A DNA stretch of 64,000 bases from CAZMNY01 sp964567745. Lineage in GTDB: Bacteria; Planctomycetota; Planctomycetia; Pirellulales; Pirellulaceae. Numbering within the stretch: position 1 is the stretch's first letter; each line of letters begins with the position of its first letter. Both the position numbers and the translations under genes were made by a program. The DNA is taken from positions 1 to 64,000 of the forward strand of contig CAZMNY010000009.1 in assembly GCA_964567745.1 (NCBI GenBank), in the 5' to 3' direction. Positions 26,620 through 35,676 of the stretch are shown piece by piece. The notes below the pieces were generated by a model. It was not told the DNA's origin and ran no database searches. It worked only from the letters and a program-made list of their open reading frames with translations.

Positions 26620-28041
26620 CTACGCCAGCAATTCTCTTATCACATGGCCGTGCACGTCGGTGAGACGACGTTCGATGCCGTTGTGATAATAGGTCAGCCG
26701 CGTGTGATCGACGCCTAACAAGTGCAGAGCGGTTGCGTGCATATCGTAGCTGTAGGTTGGATTCTCGACGGCCTTGAAACCGAGCTCATCCGTCGCCCCA
26801 TAACCGACTCCGCCCTTGACGCCTCCGCCGGCAAGCCATGCGGTGAAGGCGCCAGCATTGTGGTCGCGGCCTTTTCCGGCGCCGCCCTGCGAGGCGGGTT
26901 GTCGACCGAATTCCGTCGTGCAGATGACGAGGGTGTCGTCGAGCATTCCCTGCTGCTTCAAGTCTTTGAGCAGTGCCGACGCACCGCTATCGAGGACAGC
27001 GCCCCAATAGCCGTGATCGCGAGTCAGATCTTCGTGGCTGTCCCAATTCGGACGAATCTTTCTGGCTGTCGTGTTCTCGGCGCCACAGTAGATTTGCACG
27101 AAACGGACTCCACGCTGAGCAAGTCGTCGTGCCAACAAACACTGTCGGCCAAAGGGACCGATCTCTGGATGGTCAACGCCATATAGCTTCTTCGTCGACT
27201 CACTTTCTTTACTCAAATCGGTGACTTCCGGAGCGCTTAGTTGCAGTCGAGCGGCCATCTCATACGCTTTGATGCGTGCGTCGAGTTCGCTGTTGCCGCT
27301 GCGGAATTTCTGATGTAGACGGTTTAGTTTTTGCAGAAAAACGCGACTCGCCTTATCCGTTTTCGCGGTAACTCCCGAAATGTCATCCGGTGGAAACAAG
27401 TCGGCAATCGGTTGTTTCGTGTTCGTTGTATCAAGTGTCGTAGCTTGATGCTCAGCGGGCAGGAAGCCGGCGCCCCAGTTGATCATGCCGCCCGGCGGAA
27501 GGCCTCGCGGGTCGGGCAACACCACGAAGGCAGGCAGGTCCTCGGCTTCGCTGCCGAGCCCATATGTCACCCACGATCCCATGCTGGGGAACCCCGGAGA
27601 GGTGAACCCGGTGTTCATCATGAAGCACGCCGGACCGTGCAGCGCCGTCTTGCTGTGCATCGAGTAGATGAACGCCATGTCGTCGACGCATGTCGCGAGT
27701 TTCGGAAATAGGTTACTCATCCACAAACCGGACTGGCCGTGTTGACGAAATTTCCAATGACTGCCGCGGCAGTTGCCGGGCTTGGATGCGAAGAACTGCA
27801 GTTGGCCGTCAGGATCGAAGGGCGTTCCGTTTCGTTTTTCGAGTTCCGGCTTGTAGTCAAACGTGTCGACCTGACTCATGCCGCCGGGACAAAAAATCTG
27901 AATGACTCGTTTGGACTTCGCAACATGATGCAGTTGCGCAAAGCTCTGTTCGCTCAGAAGCGACGTCAGCGCGAGCCCGCCCAGTCCGCCGCCGGCCGCT
28001 CGTAGAAACTGTCGTCGGGAGTAGGCTAATTCAATCGACAT
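26620..28041 (-). CDS. DUF1501 family protein, Tat-exported
   Basis: A 473-residue protein. The start at 28041 gives MSIELAYSRRQFLRAAGGG, a Tat-type twin-arginine signal, and overlaps the stop of the upstream DUF1549/1553 gene by 11 bases; the ORF's earlier ATG at 28083 lies inside that gene and adds no signal. Conserved DUF1501 blocks are present: CPGGMSQVDTFDYKPEL, GVRFVQIYCGAEN, TTEFGRQP and GKGRDHNAGAF. The fold belongs to the alkaline phosphatase/sulfatase superfamily, but the reaction is unknown. Compared with the copy at 8671 it has a longer middle region and a different C-terminus ending HGHVIRELLA. Overlap with the partner gene points to translational coupling and a shared function. 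Confidence 0.92.
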   Translation of the reverse strand: MSIELAYSRRQFLRAAGGGLGGLALTSLLSEQSFAQLHHVAKSKRVIQIFCPGGMSQVDTFDYKPELEKRNGTPFDPDGQLQFFASKPGNCRGSHWKFRQHGQSGLWMSNLFPKLATCVDDMAFIYSMHSKTALHGPACFMMNTGFTSPGFPSMGSWVTYGLGSEAEDLPAFVVLPDPRGLPPGGMINWGAGFLPAEHQATTLDTTNTKQPIADLFPPDDISGVTAKTDKASRVFLQKLNRLHQKFRSGNSELDARIKAYEMAARLQLSAPEVTDLSKESESTKKLYGVDHPEIGPFGRQCLLARRLAQRGVRFVQIYCGAENTTARKIRPNWDSHEDLTRDHGYWGAVLDSGASALLKDLKQQGMLDDTLVICTTEFGRQPASQGGAGKGRDHNAGAFTAWLAGGGVKGGVGYGATDELGFKAVENPTYSYDMHATALHLLGVDHTRLTYYHNGIERRLTDVHGHVIRELLA

Positions 28042-31000
28042 AGACAAACTCGTTGGAATTAAGGAGTGAACGGCACAAGGCAAACACCCCCTGCTTGTTC
28101 ACGAGATCCGTCGCGAGGGACGCTTCCTGAGCGGACGGCTGACGCCCGAAAGCCAATTCAAAGGCGCGTGCGACCTGTGCGGCCGCTTTGTTTCCGGCTT
28201 CGTTCTTTAGCCGTTCGGCAAAATAGCGGGATTGTCGGAGCATGAATTCGTTGTTGTAGAGTGCGAGTGACTGCAGCGGCGTGGTTGTCGTCAGCCGCTT
28301 GGGAGTTAGGTTTGCCGGATCGGGACAGTCGAGCGTTGTGAGAAATCGATTGGGTGTCGTGCGAACGATGTAGCGGTAGATGCTGCGTCGCCAAAGTGCC
28401 GGTTCATCGGCCGTAACATAGGTGTAAATCGGCGCGTAGGCGTCCTGATACTTGAAGTCTTCGAATCCGGGACCGTGGCGTTTTGGATTCAGCTTGCCGC
28501 TAACAAACAGCACCGAATCGCGAATCGCCTCGGCTTCGATGCGTCGTGGATTCTGTCGCCAAAGCAGGCGATTGTCGGCATCAACCCTTGCCGCGCGTCC
28601 ACTGCTCGAAGAGGGAGCGTTCCGCCTGCTCGATTGCTTGTACGCGTCGCTATTTACAATCAGTCGGTGCATCGCTTTGAGCGACCAATTCTGCTTCTTC
28701 AGTTCATTGGCGAGCCAATCCAATAAATCGGGATGCGACGGCCGACTGCCGCCGTATCCGAAGTCGCTGGGCGTATCGACCAGCCCCGCGCCGAAGTGCC
28801 AATGCCATAGCCGATTGACGATGACTCGACGGACCAACGGGTTGTCCCTGTGGGTCACCCAGCGAGCCAGCGCCGCTCGGCGTTCGCCTTCGCTCGTCTT
28901 GGTCGTCCCAAGTTGAGGATCGAGCATGGCGAGTGTTGAAAACGCGGCGGGCGCCAAGCTGTCGCCAACAGGAGAATCTGGATTACCGCGCGTTAGCAAT
29001 CGCACATCAGCTTGGGCCTTTTCGGCAACGACGCCGTAAAAACGAGGCGGGGGGCCGAGCGACTCAAGATCGCTGTCGACCTGCTCGCGTTGAGCGTTGA
29101 TGTCCGCAAGTCGCGCGCGTGACTTTTCCGTCAGCATCGGCGGCTTAGACAGTCTCACCCGTGGGTCGCCGAAGCCGATCTGATCCATGCTATACCCATT
29201 GCCGCCATCCGTCGAAACCAGGGTGAGAAAGCGCGCTGACTTAGGGAGTTCAACGTCGATCTCTTGAATACCATCACTGCGGCGCAACTTGCGAAACTCG
29301 GCAACCTTGCGGCCATCGACGAACACCCAGGCGTCAGCAAAGTTGTTTCCAAGTGCGCCGAAGTAGCCAAGTTTGGCGGTGAATCGTAGTGGCGGCGTTT
29401 GCTCGACCCTCTCGTCGTTCTCGTGGCGGCGGGTAGCCAACGCAGCTTTGCGCATCGCGGCGATATCAAACGTAATGCCGGCGTTCGCGTGCAGCCCCAG
29501 CAAACTATGGCCGTCTTGTGTGAAGTCAATTCCATCCAACTCCCGCGAATGCTGACTGGCGACTGGGCCGTTGCGGATCATGTCCCACGCATTGCCTGAT
29601 GTCGACGGCAAGCCAGTGATCGTGATGCCGCTGGAACTGACCTGGATCTCTGCCTTGCCATCGTCTCCGTCCGGAATGAAAACGCCGTCGACGAACTCAA
29701 AGGCCGACGCTGCGAACTTGTTCGTCACCACATTGCCAAGATTCCCAAAGTCGCGAGTCTGCACTTTTGCATTGCGCGGGTCGATGGCATTGCGAAACGC
29801 GCCGCCGCCAAGACCGTTTCCGCCGCCCACGATGTCCGCCAGATTCAGCCCCTCGCCTTCAAGCCTTCCTTTTTCAAAGTCAAGCTGGTTGCGTCGTGCG
29901 AGCAACTCTCTTTTCTTCACCTCGTACTGTTTGAGGGCGGCATCGCTGACCACTCGATCTTCGCGCCTGACTCCAGCAAATACAGCTCGCAATTGGTAAT
30001 ACTCGCGCTGTGAAATCGGATCGAGCTTGTGGTCGTGGCACCTCGCGCAGTTGACCGTCATCGCCATCGTGGCAGTCATGACTTGAGTCGCCATGTCATC
30101 CAGATCGAGCGATCTCGCAGACCTTCGCAACACGGGACTCTTTGTCTCAACTTGCCCCACAAAGTCCCACGGGCCAGCCGCAAGAAAGCCAGTTGCAATC
30201 ACGGACTGTTCGTTATCAGGCCAGAGTTCGTCGCCAGCAATCTGTTCCTGCAAGAACCGGTTGTACGGTTTGTCTTCATTTAACGCGCGGATCACATAGT
30301 CGCGATAACGCCAAGCATTGTCTCGCCGCTTGTCACGCTCAAAACCGTGGGTGTCCGCATAGTGGGCAATATCTAGCCAGTGTCGCGCGAACCGTTCACC
30401 GTAGTACGGAGACGCCAGCATGTTGTCGACAAGCTTCCCGTACGCCTTGGGATCCTCGTCTTCGACGAATGCCCTGACGGATTCCGGCGTTGGAGGCAGT
30501 CCATGCAGATCAAATGACAAGCGTCGTATGAGCGTTCGACGATCGGCTCGCGGACTCATGTTCAATTTGTGATTCGCGAGTTTCGCGCGAATGAAGTCGT
30601 CGATGCCGATCTCTGTGGAGTCGCGTCTCGGGCTAATCGGTTGGTATGCCCACCACGATGCGTCAGCTTTCGCCTTCACCTTAACAACGACGCCATTTGG
30701 CCACTTCGCTCCTTGCTCGATCCATCGCCGAAGCAAGTTCACCTCAGCATCCGCAAGCGGTTTCGACTCGAACGGCATAGCCGCCGGCTCGTCATCTTGC
30801 GACGTCACCAGCTCGATCAGGTGACTTCCGTCGGGATCCCCAGCGATAACATACTCATTCGATCGCAAATCGTCGTACGTCGTCAGTGACACCTCGCCCT
30901 TGCTGTTTCCCGGCGAATGACATCGAACGCAATGCGTCTCGAATATCGGAGCAATCTGCCGCTCAAAATCAATCGGCCCATCGGCTGCAACGACGGAGCA

Positions 31001-31135
31001 GCAAGTCACCATGAACGCAACAACGACGATCGAGAACGCTCCAAACGCGCGCAGTAAATCCGTCACATTTGTGACGTACTGAAAAATGTTCTGTCTGATC
31101 ATCCTGGGAGTCTCGCGCGTGAGCAACTTATTCAT
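28031..31135 (-). CDS. PSCyt1-DUF1549-DUF1553 exported cytochrome-like protein
   Basis: About 1,034 residues from the ATG at 31135, which overlaps the upstream stop by 8 bases; an alternative start is the ATG at 31102 (MIRQNIF). After a hydrophobic export segment (AFGAFSIVVVAFMVTCCSVVAA) comes a PSCyt1 domain with CVRCH at residues 69-73, DUF1549 (LIRRLSFDLHGLPPTPE) containing CARCHDHKLDPI, a beta-rich insertion of about 250 residues (VFVDGRKVAEFRKL, resembling a carbohydrate-binding or LamG-like sandwich), then DUF1553 (NRLWHWHFGAGLVDTPSDFG) to the end. Two heme c sites are likely. The reaction is unknown. The gene overlaps both neighbours, so the DUF2330, cytochrome and DUF1501 genes form one operon. 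Confidence 0.9.
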   Translation of the reverse strand: MNKLLTRETPRMIRQNIFQYVTNVTDLLRAFGAFSIVVVAFMVTCCSVVAADGPIDFERQIAPIFETHCVRCHSPGNSKGEVSLTTYDDLRSNEYVIAGDPDGSHLIELVTSQDDEPAAMPFESKPLADAEVNLLRRWIEQGAKWPNGVVVKVKAKADASWWAYQPISPRRDSTEIGIDDFIRAKLANHKLNMSPRADRRTLIRRLSFDLHGLPPTPESVRAFVEDEDPKAYGKLVDNMLASPYYGERFARHWLDIAHYADTHGFERDKRRDNAWRYRDYVIRALNEDKPYNRFLQEQIAGDELWPDNEQSVIATGFLAAGPWDFVGQVETKSPVLRRSARSLDLDDMATQVMTATMAMTVNCARCHDHKLDPISQREYYQLRAVFAGVRREDRVVSDAALKQYEVKKRELLARRNQLDFEKGRLEGEGLNLADIVGGGNGLGGGAFRNAIDPRNAKVQTRDFGNLGNVVTNKFAASAFEFVDGVFIPDGDDGKAEIQVSSSGITITGLPSTSGNAWDMIRNGPVASQHSRELDGIDFTQDGHSLLGLHANAGITFDIAAMRKAALATRRHENDERVEQTPPLRFTAKLGYFGALGNNFADAWVFVDGRKVAEFRKLRRSDGIQEIDVELPKSARFLTLVSTDGGNGYSMDQIGFGDPRVRLSKPPMLTEKSRARLADINAQREQVDSDLESLGPPPRFYGVVAEKAQADVRLLTRGNPDSPVGDSLAPAAFSTLAMLDPQLGTTKTSEGERRAALARWVTHRDNPLVRRVIVNRLWHWHFGAGLVDTPSDFGYGGSRPSHPDLLDWLANELKKQNWSLKAMHRLIVNSDAYKQSSRRNAPSSSSGRAARVDADNRLLWRQNPRRIEAEAIRDSVLFVSGKLNPKRHGPGFEDFKYQDAYAPIYTYVTADEPALWRRSIYRYIVRTTPNRFLTTLDCPDPANLTPKRLTTTTPLQSLALYNNEFMLRQSRYFAERLKNEAGNKAAAQVARAFELAFGRQPSAQEASLATDLVNKQGVFALCRSLLNSNEFVYVD

Positions 31136-32210
31136 AGCCGAGCGCAGCGACGCCGCCTTGGCGTGCGTCGTAGGGGACAAAATTGCGGTTCGTGTAGTAG
31201 GGGAACATCCACAGGTCGTCCTTCCATGAGAGCACCTCTGCCGGCTTGACTCGGCGCGCATAAAGGTTTGTCAGGTAATACCGTTTGCCTGGATGCAGCT
31301 CTTGGAACATCTTCGTGACAGTGGGGGCCAAGTGGGCATAGCCGCGCAGATAGGGATCTTTCTTTGGCGTCGACCAAAGTTTGCCGGCGTTGGCGATGCA
31401 CTCGCGGCTGTCGTAATCGCGCCAGCGCAATCGAAAGTCCTTGTGGACGTACCCGTATGGGGACAAGCGGTCATTGAGCCACTTGTCGTAGAAGATGTAG
31501 AGGTTGATGTCGAATCGTTCCTCCTGCAGGCCAGTCAGCCGCATCGGGAAGAAGATGCCATCCCGCCCGCCCGTCTTGAAAGAAAGCCGCAGCGGATGCA
31601 GATCGACCGCTTGATCCTTGGAAAACGCAGCGTCGCTGACACGCATGCACGCGAAGACGTACCCCTTCTTGCGATACCACTCGATCACCTTGTCGCCGCC
31701 AGCCACGGGCTGATACTTGTTATCGGTGAGCCACTGGTTGAGCGAGCCCGCCTGTCTCTCCTTTACAATCGACACGTCAAAGCTGCCGACCGTTTCGCGC
31801 GAGATGACTTCGACGTCTTTGGTCGCCTCTGGCGCCGCCAATCCGCCTCGATTTTCGCTACCGTCCGATTTCGTCTTGGGGGAACGAGCCACCAGTCGAG
31901 CTTGCACATACTTGTGCAGTTCCTGAAACAGTTTCGCGTCCGCTTTGCCGGTCTGAGGCACCGAAGGCAGGGGCACGACCCAGCCGAATTGGTCGACGTC
32001 TCCTTGGACGCTGATCTTGAGAATCAGATCTTGAGTCGCCTCGCCCGGCTTGGCGCCGTTGTGAAAGACGATAATCGCCTCCTGCGAGCGCTCATTGAGC
32101 GACCCCTCATAGGCAACCGGACGAAAGACGAGCCCGTCGGCCATTAGTTGCGGAGCGGCCAAACACGCGAGCAGTACGAAAGTGACGATTCTCGGCAAAC
32201 TATTGTTCAT
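31128..32210 (-). CDS. DUF2330 family exported protein
   Basis: A 360-residue protein. The start at 32210 is supported by a GGAGGT ribosome site 6 bases upstream and a signal peptide right after it (RIVTFVLLACLAAPQLMADG); the longer frame to 32294 is not supported. The N-terminal stretch NERSQEAIIVFHNG and QFGWVVPLPSVPQ are hallmarks of DUF2330. Their role is not known. The C-terminal half (FPYYTNRNFVPYDARQGG) has no catalytic motif that I recognise. As the first gene of a coupled operon with a DUF1549/1553 and a DUF1501 gene, it is likely exported with them. A palindrome upstream may be its operator. Confidence 0.85.
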   Translation of the reverse strand: MNNSLPRIVTFVLLACLAAPQLMADGLVFRPVAYEGSLNERSQEAIIVFHNGAKPGEATQDLILKISVQGDVDQFGWVVPLPSVPQTGKADAKLFQELHKYVQARLVARSPKTKSDGSENRGGLAAPEATKDVEVISRETVGSFDVSIVKERQAGSLNQWLTDNKYQPVAGGDKVIEWYRKKGYVFACMRVSDAAFSKDQAVDLHPLRLSFKTGGRDGIFFPMRLTGLQEERFDINLYIFYDKWLNDRLSPYGYVHKDFRLRWRDYDSRECIANAGKLWSTPKKDPYLRGYAHLAPTVTKMFQELHPGKRYYLTNLYARRVKPAEVLSWKDDLWMFPYYTNRNFVPYDARQGGVAALGYE

Positions 32211-32244
32211 CGGACGACCTCCATTGCATCTGATCACGGCGAGT

Positions 32245-32260
32245 AATGCAGAACTGCATT
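32245..32260. promoter_or_regulatory. Palindrome AATGCAG-AA-CTGCATT upstream of the DUF2330 operon
   Basis: Two perfect 7-bp arms with a 2-base spacer lie 35-50 bases upstream of the DUF2330 start, in an AT-rich stretch. Position and symmetry fit an operator for a dimeric regulator. No clear -35/-10 pair was identified. Confidence 0.4.
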
Positions 32261-32561
32261 GATGTTTTGTATAAGTCTTGGTGCCGACAAACAAGTCGCG
32301 AACTCACCTGAAGGCTGTTGAACAGACCGCCCGAAAACGCGACGAGACGTCGCGGATATCGCCGCACAGACAATGCGCGGCGAAAAGTGCCAGAATATAG
32401 GTGCTTAAACCTTACGAGATGCGGAAGCGGTCGTGTAACCGGGCGGCTTCTGCGATAATGGACCGAATCGAATTGCCGCGAGCCTACCTCGCTGACGATT
32501 CGCCTCGCTGCGAGGATTCCCCGATCAAAAGCAGAGCCTTTTGCTGCCGAAAGCCGTCGTC
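32261..32561. other. Intergenic stretch between divergent units, no gene seen
   Basis: About 300 bases between the DUF2330 promoter region and the DUF1552-like relic. Both strands lack a convincing coding frame. It should hold the minus-strand operon promoter and possibly the old promoter of the relic genes. Confidence 0.4.
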
Positions 32562-32886
32562 ATGAAACCACGACTCGATCGTCGTCATTTTCTGCGCGGA
32601 ACGGGAACGTTGCTTGCGCTTCCCGCGTTGGAGTCTATTGGATTCCGCCGATTCGCCTCGAGGCGGTCTGCTTGGCATCGCCTCTATTCACGCGATCGGG
32701 AGCGACGGCGTGAAGAGCATTTCTGTCGAGCGAGGCGCCTGGGTCCTCCGCCATTTGTTAAACGATTCGCCGCCCCCGGCACCCGCAAACGTTCCTCAGA
32801 TCTCTCGTCTTAAGGATCAACTTCTTTCCACTCGCCAGGGACTCGTAGCACATCAGTTCCGCCGGAAACAAACCAGCGACGCATAG
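32562..32886 (+). pseudogene. Fusion scar: DUF1552 N-terminus joined out of frame to a DUF1588 C-terminal piece
   Basis: From the ATG at 32562 the frame reads MKPRLDRRHFLRG and LLALPALESIGF, a typical DUF1552 Tat-like N-terminus. Around 32640-32655 recognisable sequence moves to the +1 frame, which reads RGGLLGIASIHAIGSDG and VERGAWVLRHLLNDSPPPAP and then QLLSTRQGLVAHQ, ending at TAG 32884-32886. That second part matches DUF1588 and aligns with RGGILAHASIAKVTANG and RGSFVLTNLLGQPPKTPPP of the intact gene at 42262. The CxxCHR.IDP motif that should follow is lost. A deletion of roughly 3 kb fusing a DUF1552 gene to the end of a downstream DUF1592/1588 gene would produce this; the size is inferred from the intact pair at 42262-45983. 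Confidence 0.8.
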
Positions 32887-32914
32887 TCTCTGGCACTAGG
32901 AAACTTGAGGCGTC

Positions 32915-34239
32915 ATGCTCGCCATGAGAAACAATATGAAAAGTATCGTAAGCGTGTTCTTGTTTGTGATAGCAACGTCCGCTGCTTCAGCAAAATCCCC
33001 CAAGAACATCATGCTGATTTTGGCGGATGACCTCGGTTGGGCGGACACAACACTCTATGGCAAGACGTCACTCTACGAAACGCCGAATATCGAACGGCTC
33101 GCCGCTCGTGGCATGACGTTCTCACGTGCATATGCAAGTCCGATTTGTTCGCCGACGCGAGCCAGCATCATGACTGGCCAAAATCCTGCTCGGCTTGGGA
33201 TGACAGCGCCGGCAGCGCATCTTGCGGTCGAGCGATTCGAGGCAATTGCAAACCAAAACGGGCCGCCGCATCAGAAGAGTACGAATGTGAGATCGACGAC
33301 GCGTCTCGATCGCACATTGCCGACGATCGGAAAGATCTTAAAGAACGCAGGCTACGCGACAGCCCATTTCGGCAAGTGGCATCTCGGGCGAGAGCCTCAC
33401 TCACCTTTGCAACTCGGATTCGAGGTCGATGTTCCTCATTGGTACGGGCCTGGTCCAAAGGCCAGTTATCTGGCGCCTTGGGCCCACCGACAACGCCAAT
33501 ACCGAATACAGTTGGACGCGGGCCATAGCCCCTATCAAGATCCAAATGCGCAACTCGATCCTCCTAGAAAGAAAACTCGCGCATCGTTGATCAAGATGAT
33601 TGAGCGTCTCGACCTGGAAATTGGGCGAGTCATCAAGACGCTCGTCGATCTCGGAATCGCGGACAATACGCTTGTCATCATGACCAGCGACAACGGCGGC
33701 GCTCAAGGCGTCGCGCGGAATCTCCCGCTCAGCGGCGCGAAGCAAATGTTGCAAGAGGGGGCATCCGCGTGCCATTGATTCTACATTGGCCCAATGTGGT
33801 ACCGAACGGCAAAGAGTTCACAACGTCGTTAAGCGCCATGGATCTTACCGCGACCATTGCTGCCGTTGCCGGTGCCAAACCGCGCGCGGACGCGGCATTC
33901 GATGGGAACAACATCTTGCCGGCAGTTAGCGGTACGTCCAAGCTCGATGCGAACCGGCCGCTCTTCTTTCGACGTCGCCAAATCCGCGTTCGTCAGAACC
34001 AGAATGTTATCCGGCAATCGGCCTTTCGCCAGGGCGACTGGAAGTATCTACGAACCTACAACATCCGCGACAATGACAAGTTCAGCGCTGCCCTCTAAAA
34101 CCTACGCGACGATATCGCGGAAGAACAGGATCTTGCAAAATCACATGTTGAAAAACTCACAGCGCTGAGCGGCCTACCTAATGCGTGGGAAGCGGAGATG
34201 AGCAAGGCTGCCATTCCTTTCGCCCCTGTCTCGCGCTGA
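32915..34239 (+). pseudogene. Sulfatase pseudogene with frameshift, nonsense codon and internal deletion
   Basis: The N-terminus has a signal peptide (MKSIVSVFLFVIATSAASA), the metal-site motif ILADDLGWAD, the formylglycine signature CSPTRASIMTG and GYATAHFGKWHLG, so it was a type I sulfatase. Three lesions are visible. The central region usually found between the GP.SY..PW block and the VGRV.K.L..LG block is mostly missing. One G is lost in the run at 33757-33761, after which the family's EGGIRVPLI continues one frame over as LILHWPNVV. A TAA at 34096-34098 replaces the tyrosine of the conserved LYNL.DD motif, and NLRDDIAEEQDLAKS continues in frame to TGA 34237-34239. The product cannot be functional. 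Confidence 0.88.
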
Positions 34240-34294
34240 AGCAGTCACGCGGCGGTCTTCCGGCAAGCGAAATTCTCAGGCCGACTCACCAGAC

Positions 34295-35590
34295 CTACTC
34301 GGCGGTCAGCGACCACATCGTCAGATGATTTCGGTCCTTGATCAGCAGGCTGTCTCTCAGCAATACGGGTGGCGCCCAAGTGTGATCTTCGGCGACTCGA
34401 TACGTTGCGATTGTCTTGTACTGCTTCGATGATGCGCTGAGGAAACGCAGCTCCCCTTTATTGATCAACGCGGTAACAATTCCGGGAGAAGATAGAAACA
34501 TGACGTTTCTTCCCGTGCGAGGCGGACCGGTCCAGAGAACGTCGCCTGTCTTCGGATCGAGGCAGAACAGTCGACCGCTGTCATAGTGCGAGAAGCCGTA
34601 AAGGTAATCGCCGTTAATCACGGCGGAGCTCATGTCGAGCGCCACTTTTTTCTGATGCCATTGGTCGGTGGCTGTCCACGTTTCGCCTTTGAGCCGCGGA
34701 CGAATACTATAGATTCCTCGATTTTCGCCGCCGAGCAGGATACGGCCATTGTGAATCGTCGGCGTCGGCATGTTCTGATCGGATCCCACGTGAGGAAACG
34801 GGAACTCCCACAGAAACTTGCCCGTCTTACTCTCGACTCCTACAAGCGCCCGATGATTCCACTCGACGACTTGCTTAACACCGTCGAATTCCGCAAGCAG
34901 CGGCGATGAGTAGGATGGCCCGTCTTTGCCGTGCTTCCAGATCTGCTTGCCAGTTGCTACATCCAGCGCGACGAGAGCACCTTTTTGGTCGGTTCCGAAA
35001 TGCACGATGACGCGCTGGCCATCGACGATGGGCGAAGTCGATGCGCCCCAGTTAGGGTGGCTCTTTCCAAAATCTTCGTCATAGTTGCGCCGCCAAAGCC
35101 CCTTGCCCGACGATGCATCCCAAGCTGACAGCGTCCCGTTAATACTCATCGTAAACAGGCGACCGCCTGCGTAGACCGGACACGACTTCGGACCGTTGCC
35201 GTGGTACTCGCCCCCGCCGGCCGCCTTGAACGGCAACCGAAACGCCGAACGCCCGACGGTCCTCCCACTGGCCCGATCGAAGCAGAGGACGACTTCCTCG
35301 GTGCCCTGTCGCGCGTGCTGAAAGACACGATTGCCAACCACAAGCGGCGAACTGTAGCCCGTGCCAACTTCGACAGACCAGACCTTCTTAAGCGACTTGG
35401 GCCACACCGCTGGCGGCTGGAAGTCGGGCGCCCAACCATTCCGATCCGGCCCAAGCCAGCCAGTCCAACCCTTTGCGGATCGAGTCGCATTCTTGCTCGT
35501 CGCGACGGCATCGTCCGCATGTAACTGGGCGTGCGGTGCGAGAAGACATGAGACAAGTGAAATGAGGAATCGTGTCGTCGAGTGCTTCAT
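34295..35590 (-). CDS. Exported PQQ-type beta-propeller protein (BamB-like)
   Basis: A 431-residue protein. The start at 35590 places a signal peptide at the N-terminus (MKHSTTRFLISLVSCLLAPHAQLHA), while the ORF's earlier ATG at 35629 does not. It shows GWLGPDRNGWAPDF, the (W)R/LGP.RNG motif that opens planctomycete PQQ-like propellers, then repeated blades such as GTLSAWDASSGKGLWRRNY, ALVALDVATGKQIWKHG, and LFCLDPKTGDVLWTGP. These form an eight-bladed quinoprotein-like fold. No dehydrogenase active-site set is recognisable, so it may not bind PQQ; the family is usually annotated outer membrane assembly factor-like, without proof. It is followed upstream by a sulfatase gene on the same strand, 86 bases away. 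Confidence 0.88.
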   Translation of the reverse strand: MKHSTTRFLISLVSCLLAPHAQLHADDAVATSKNATRSAKGWTGWLGPDRNGWAPDFQPPAVWPKSLKKVWSVEVGTGYSSPLVVGNRVFQHARQGTEEVVLCFDRASGRTVGRSAFRLPFKAAGGGEYHGNGPKSCPVYAGGRLFTMSINGTLSAWDASSGKGLWRRNYDEDFGKSHPNWGASTSPIVDGQRVIVHFGTDQKGALVALDVATGKQIWKHGKDGPSYSSPLLAEFDGVKQVVEWNHRALVGVESKTGKFLWEFPFPHVGSDQNMPTPTIHNGRILLGGENRGIYSIRPRLKGETWTATDQWHQKKVALDMSSAVINGDYLYGFSHYDSGRLFCLDPKTGDVLWTGPPRTGRNVMFLSSPGIVTALINKGELRFLSASSKQYKTIATYRVAEDHTWAPPVLLRDSLLIKDRNHLTMWSLTAE

Positions 35591-35676
35591 CGGATGTATA
35601 TCCTTCAAATGAATTGACGGGCAATTCACTTCGTGCCTAGCACGTTGGCTAGCCCGTCGCCTAATCTGCGAATTGG

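Noticed and set aside
31293..32147. 284-residue plus-strand ORF opposite the DUF2330 gene
   Set aside because: It is the antisense frame of a gene with a clear signal peptide, ribosome site and family motifs; the long open frame follows from codon bias.
33757..33761. Phase-variable G tract in the sulfatase gene
   Set aside because: The run is only five bases, and a separate nonsense codon and an internal deletion would still disable the product.
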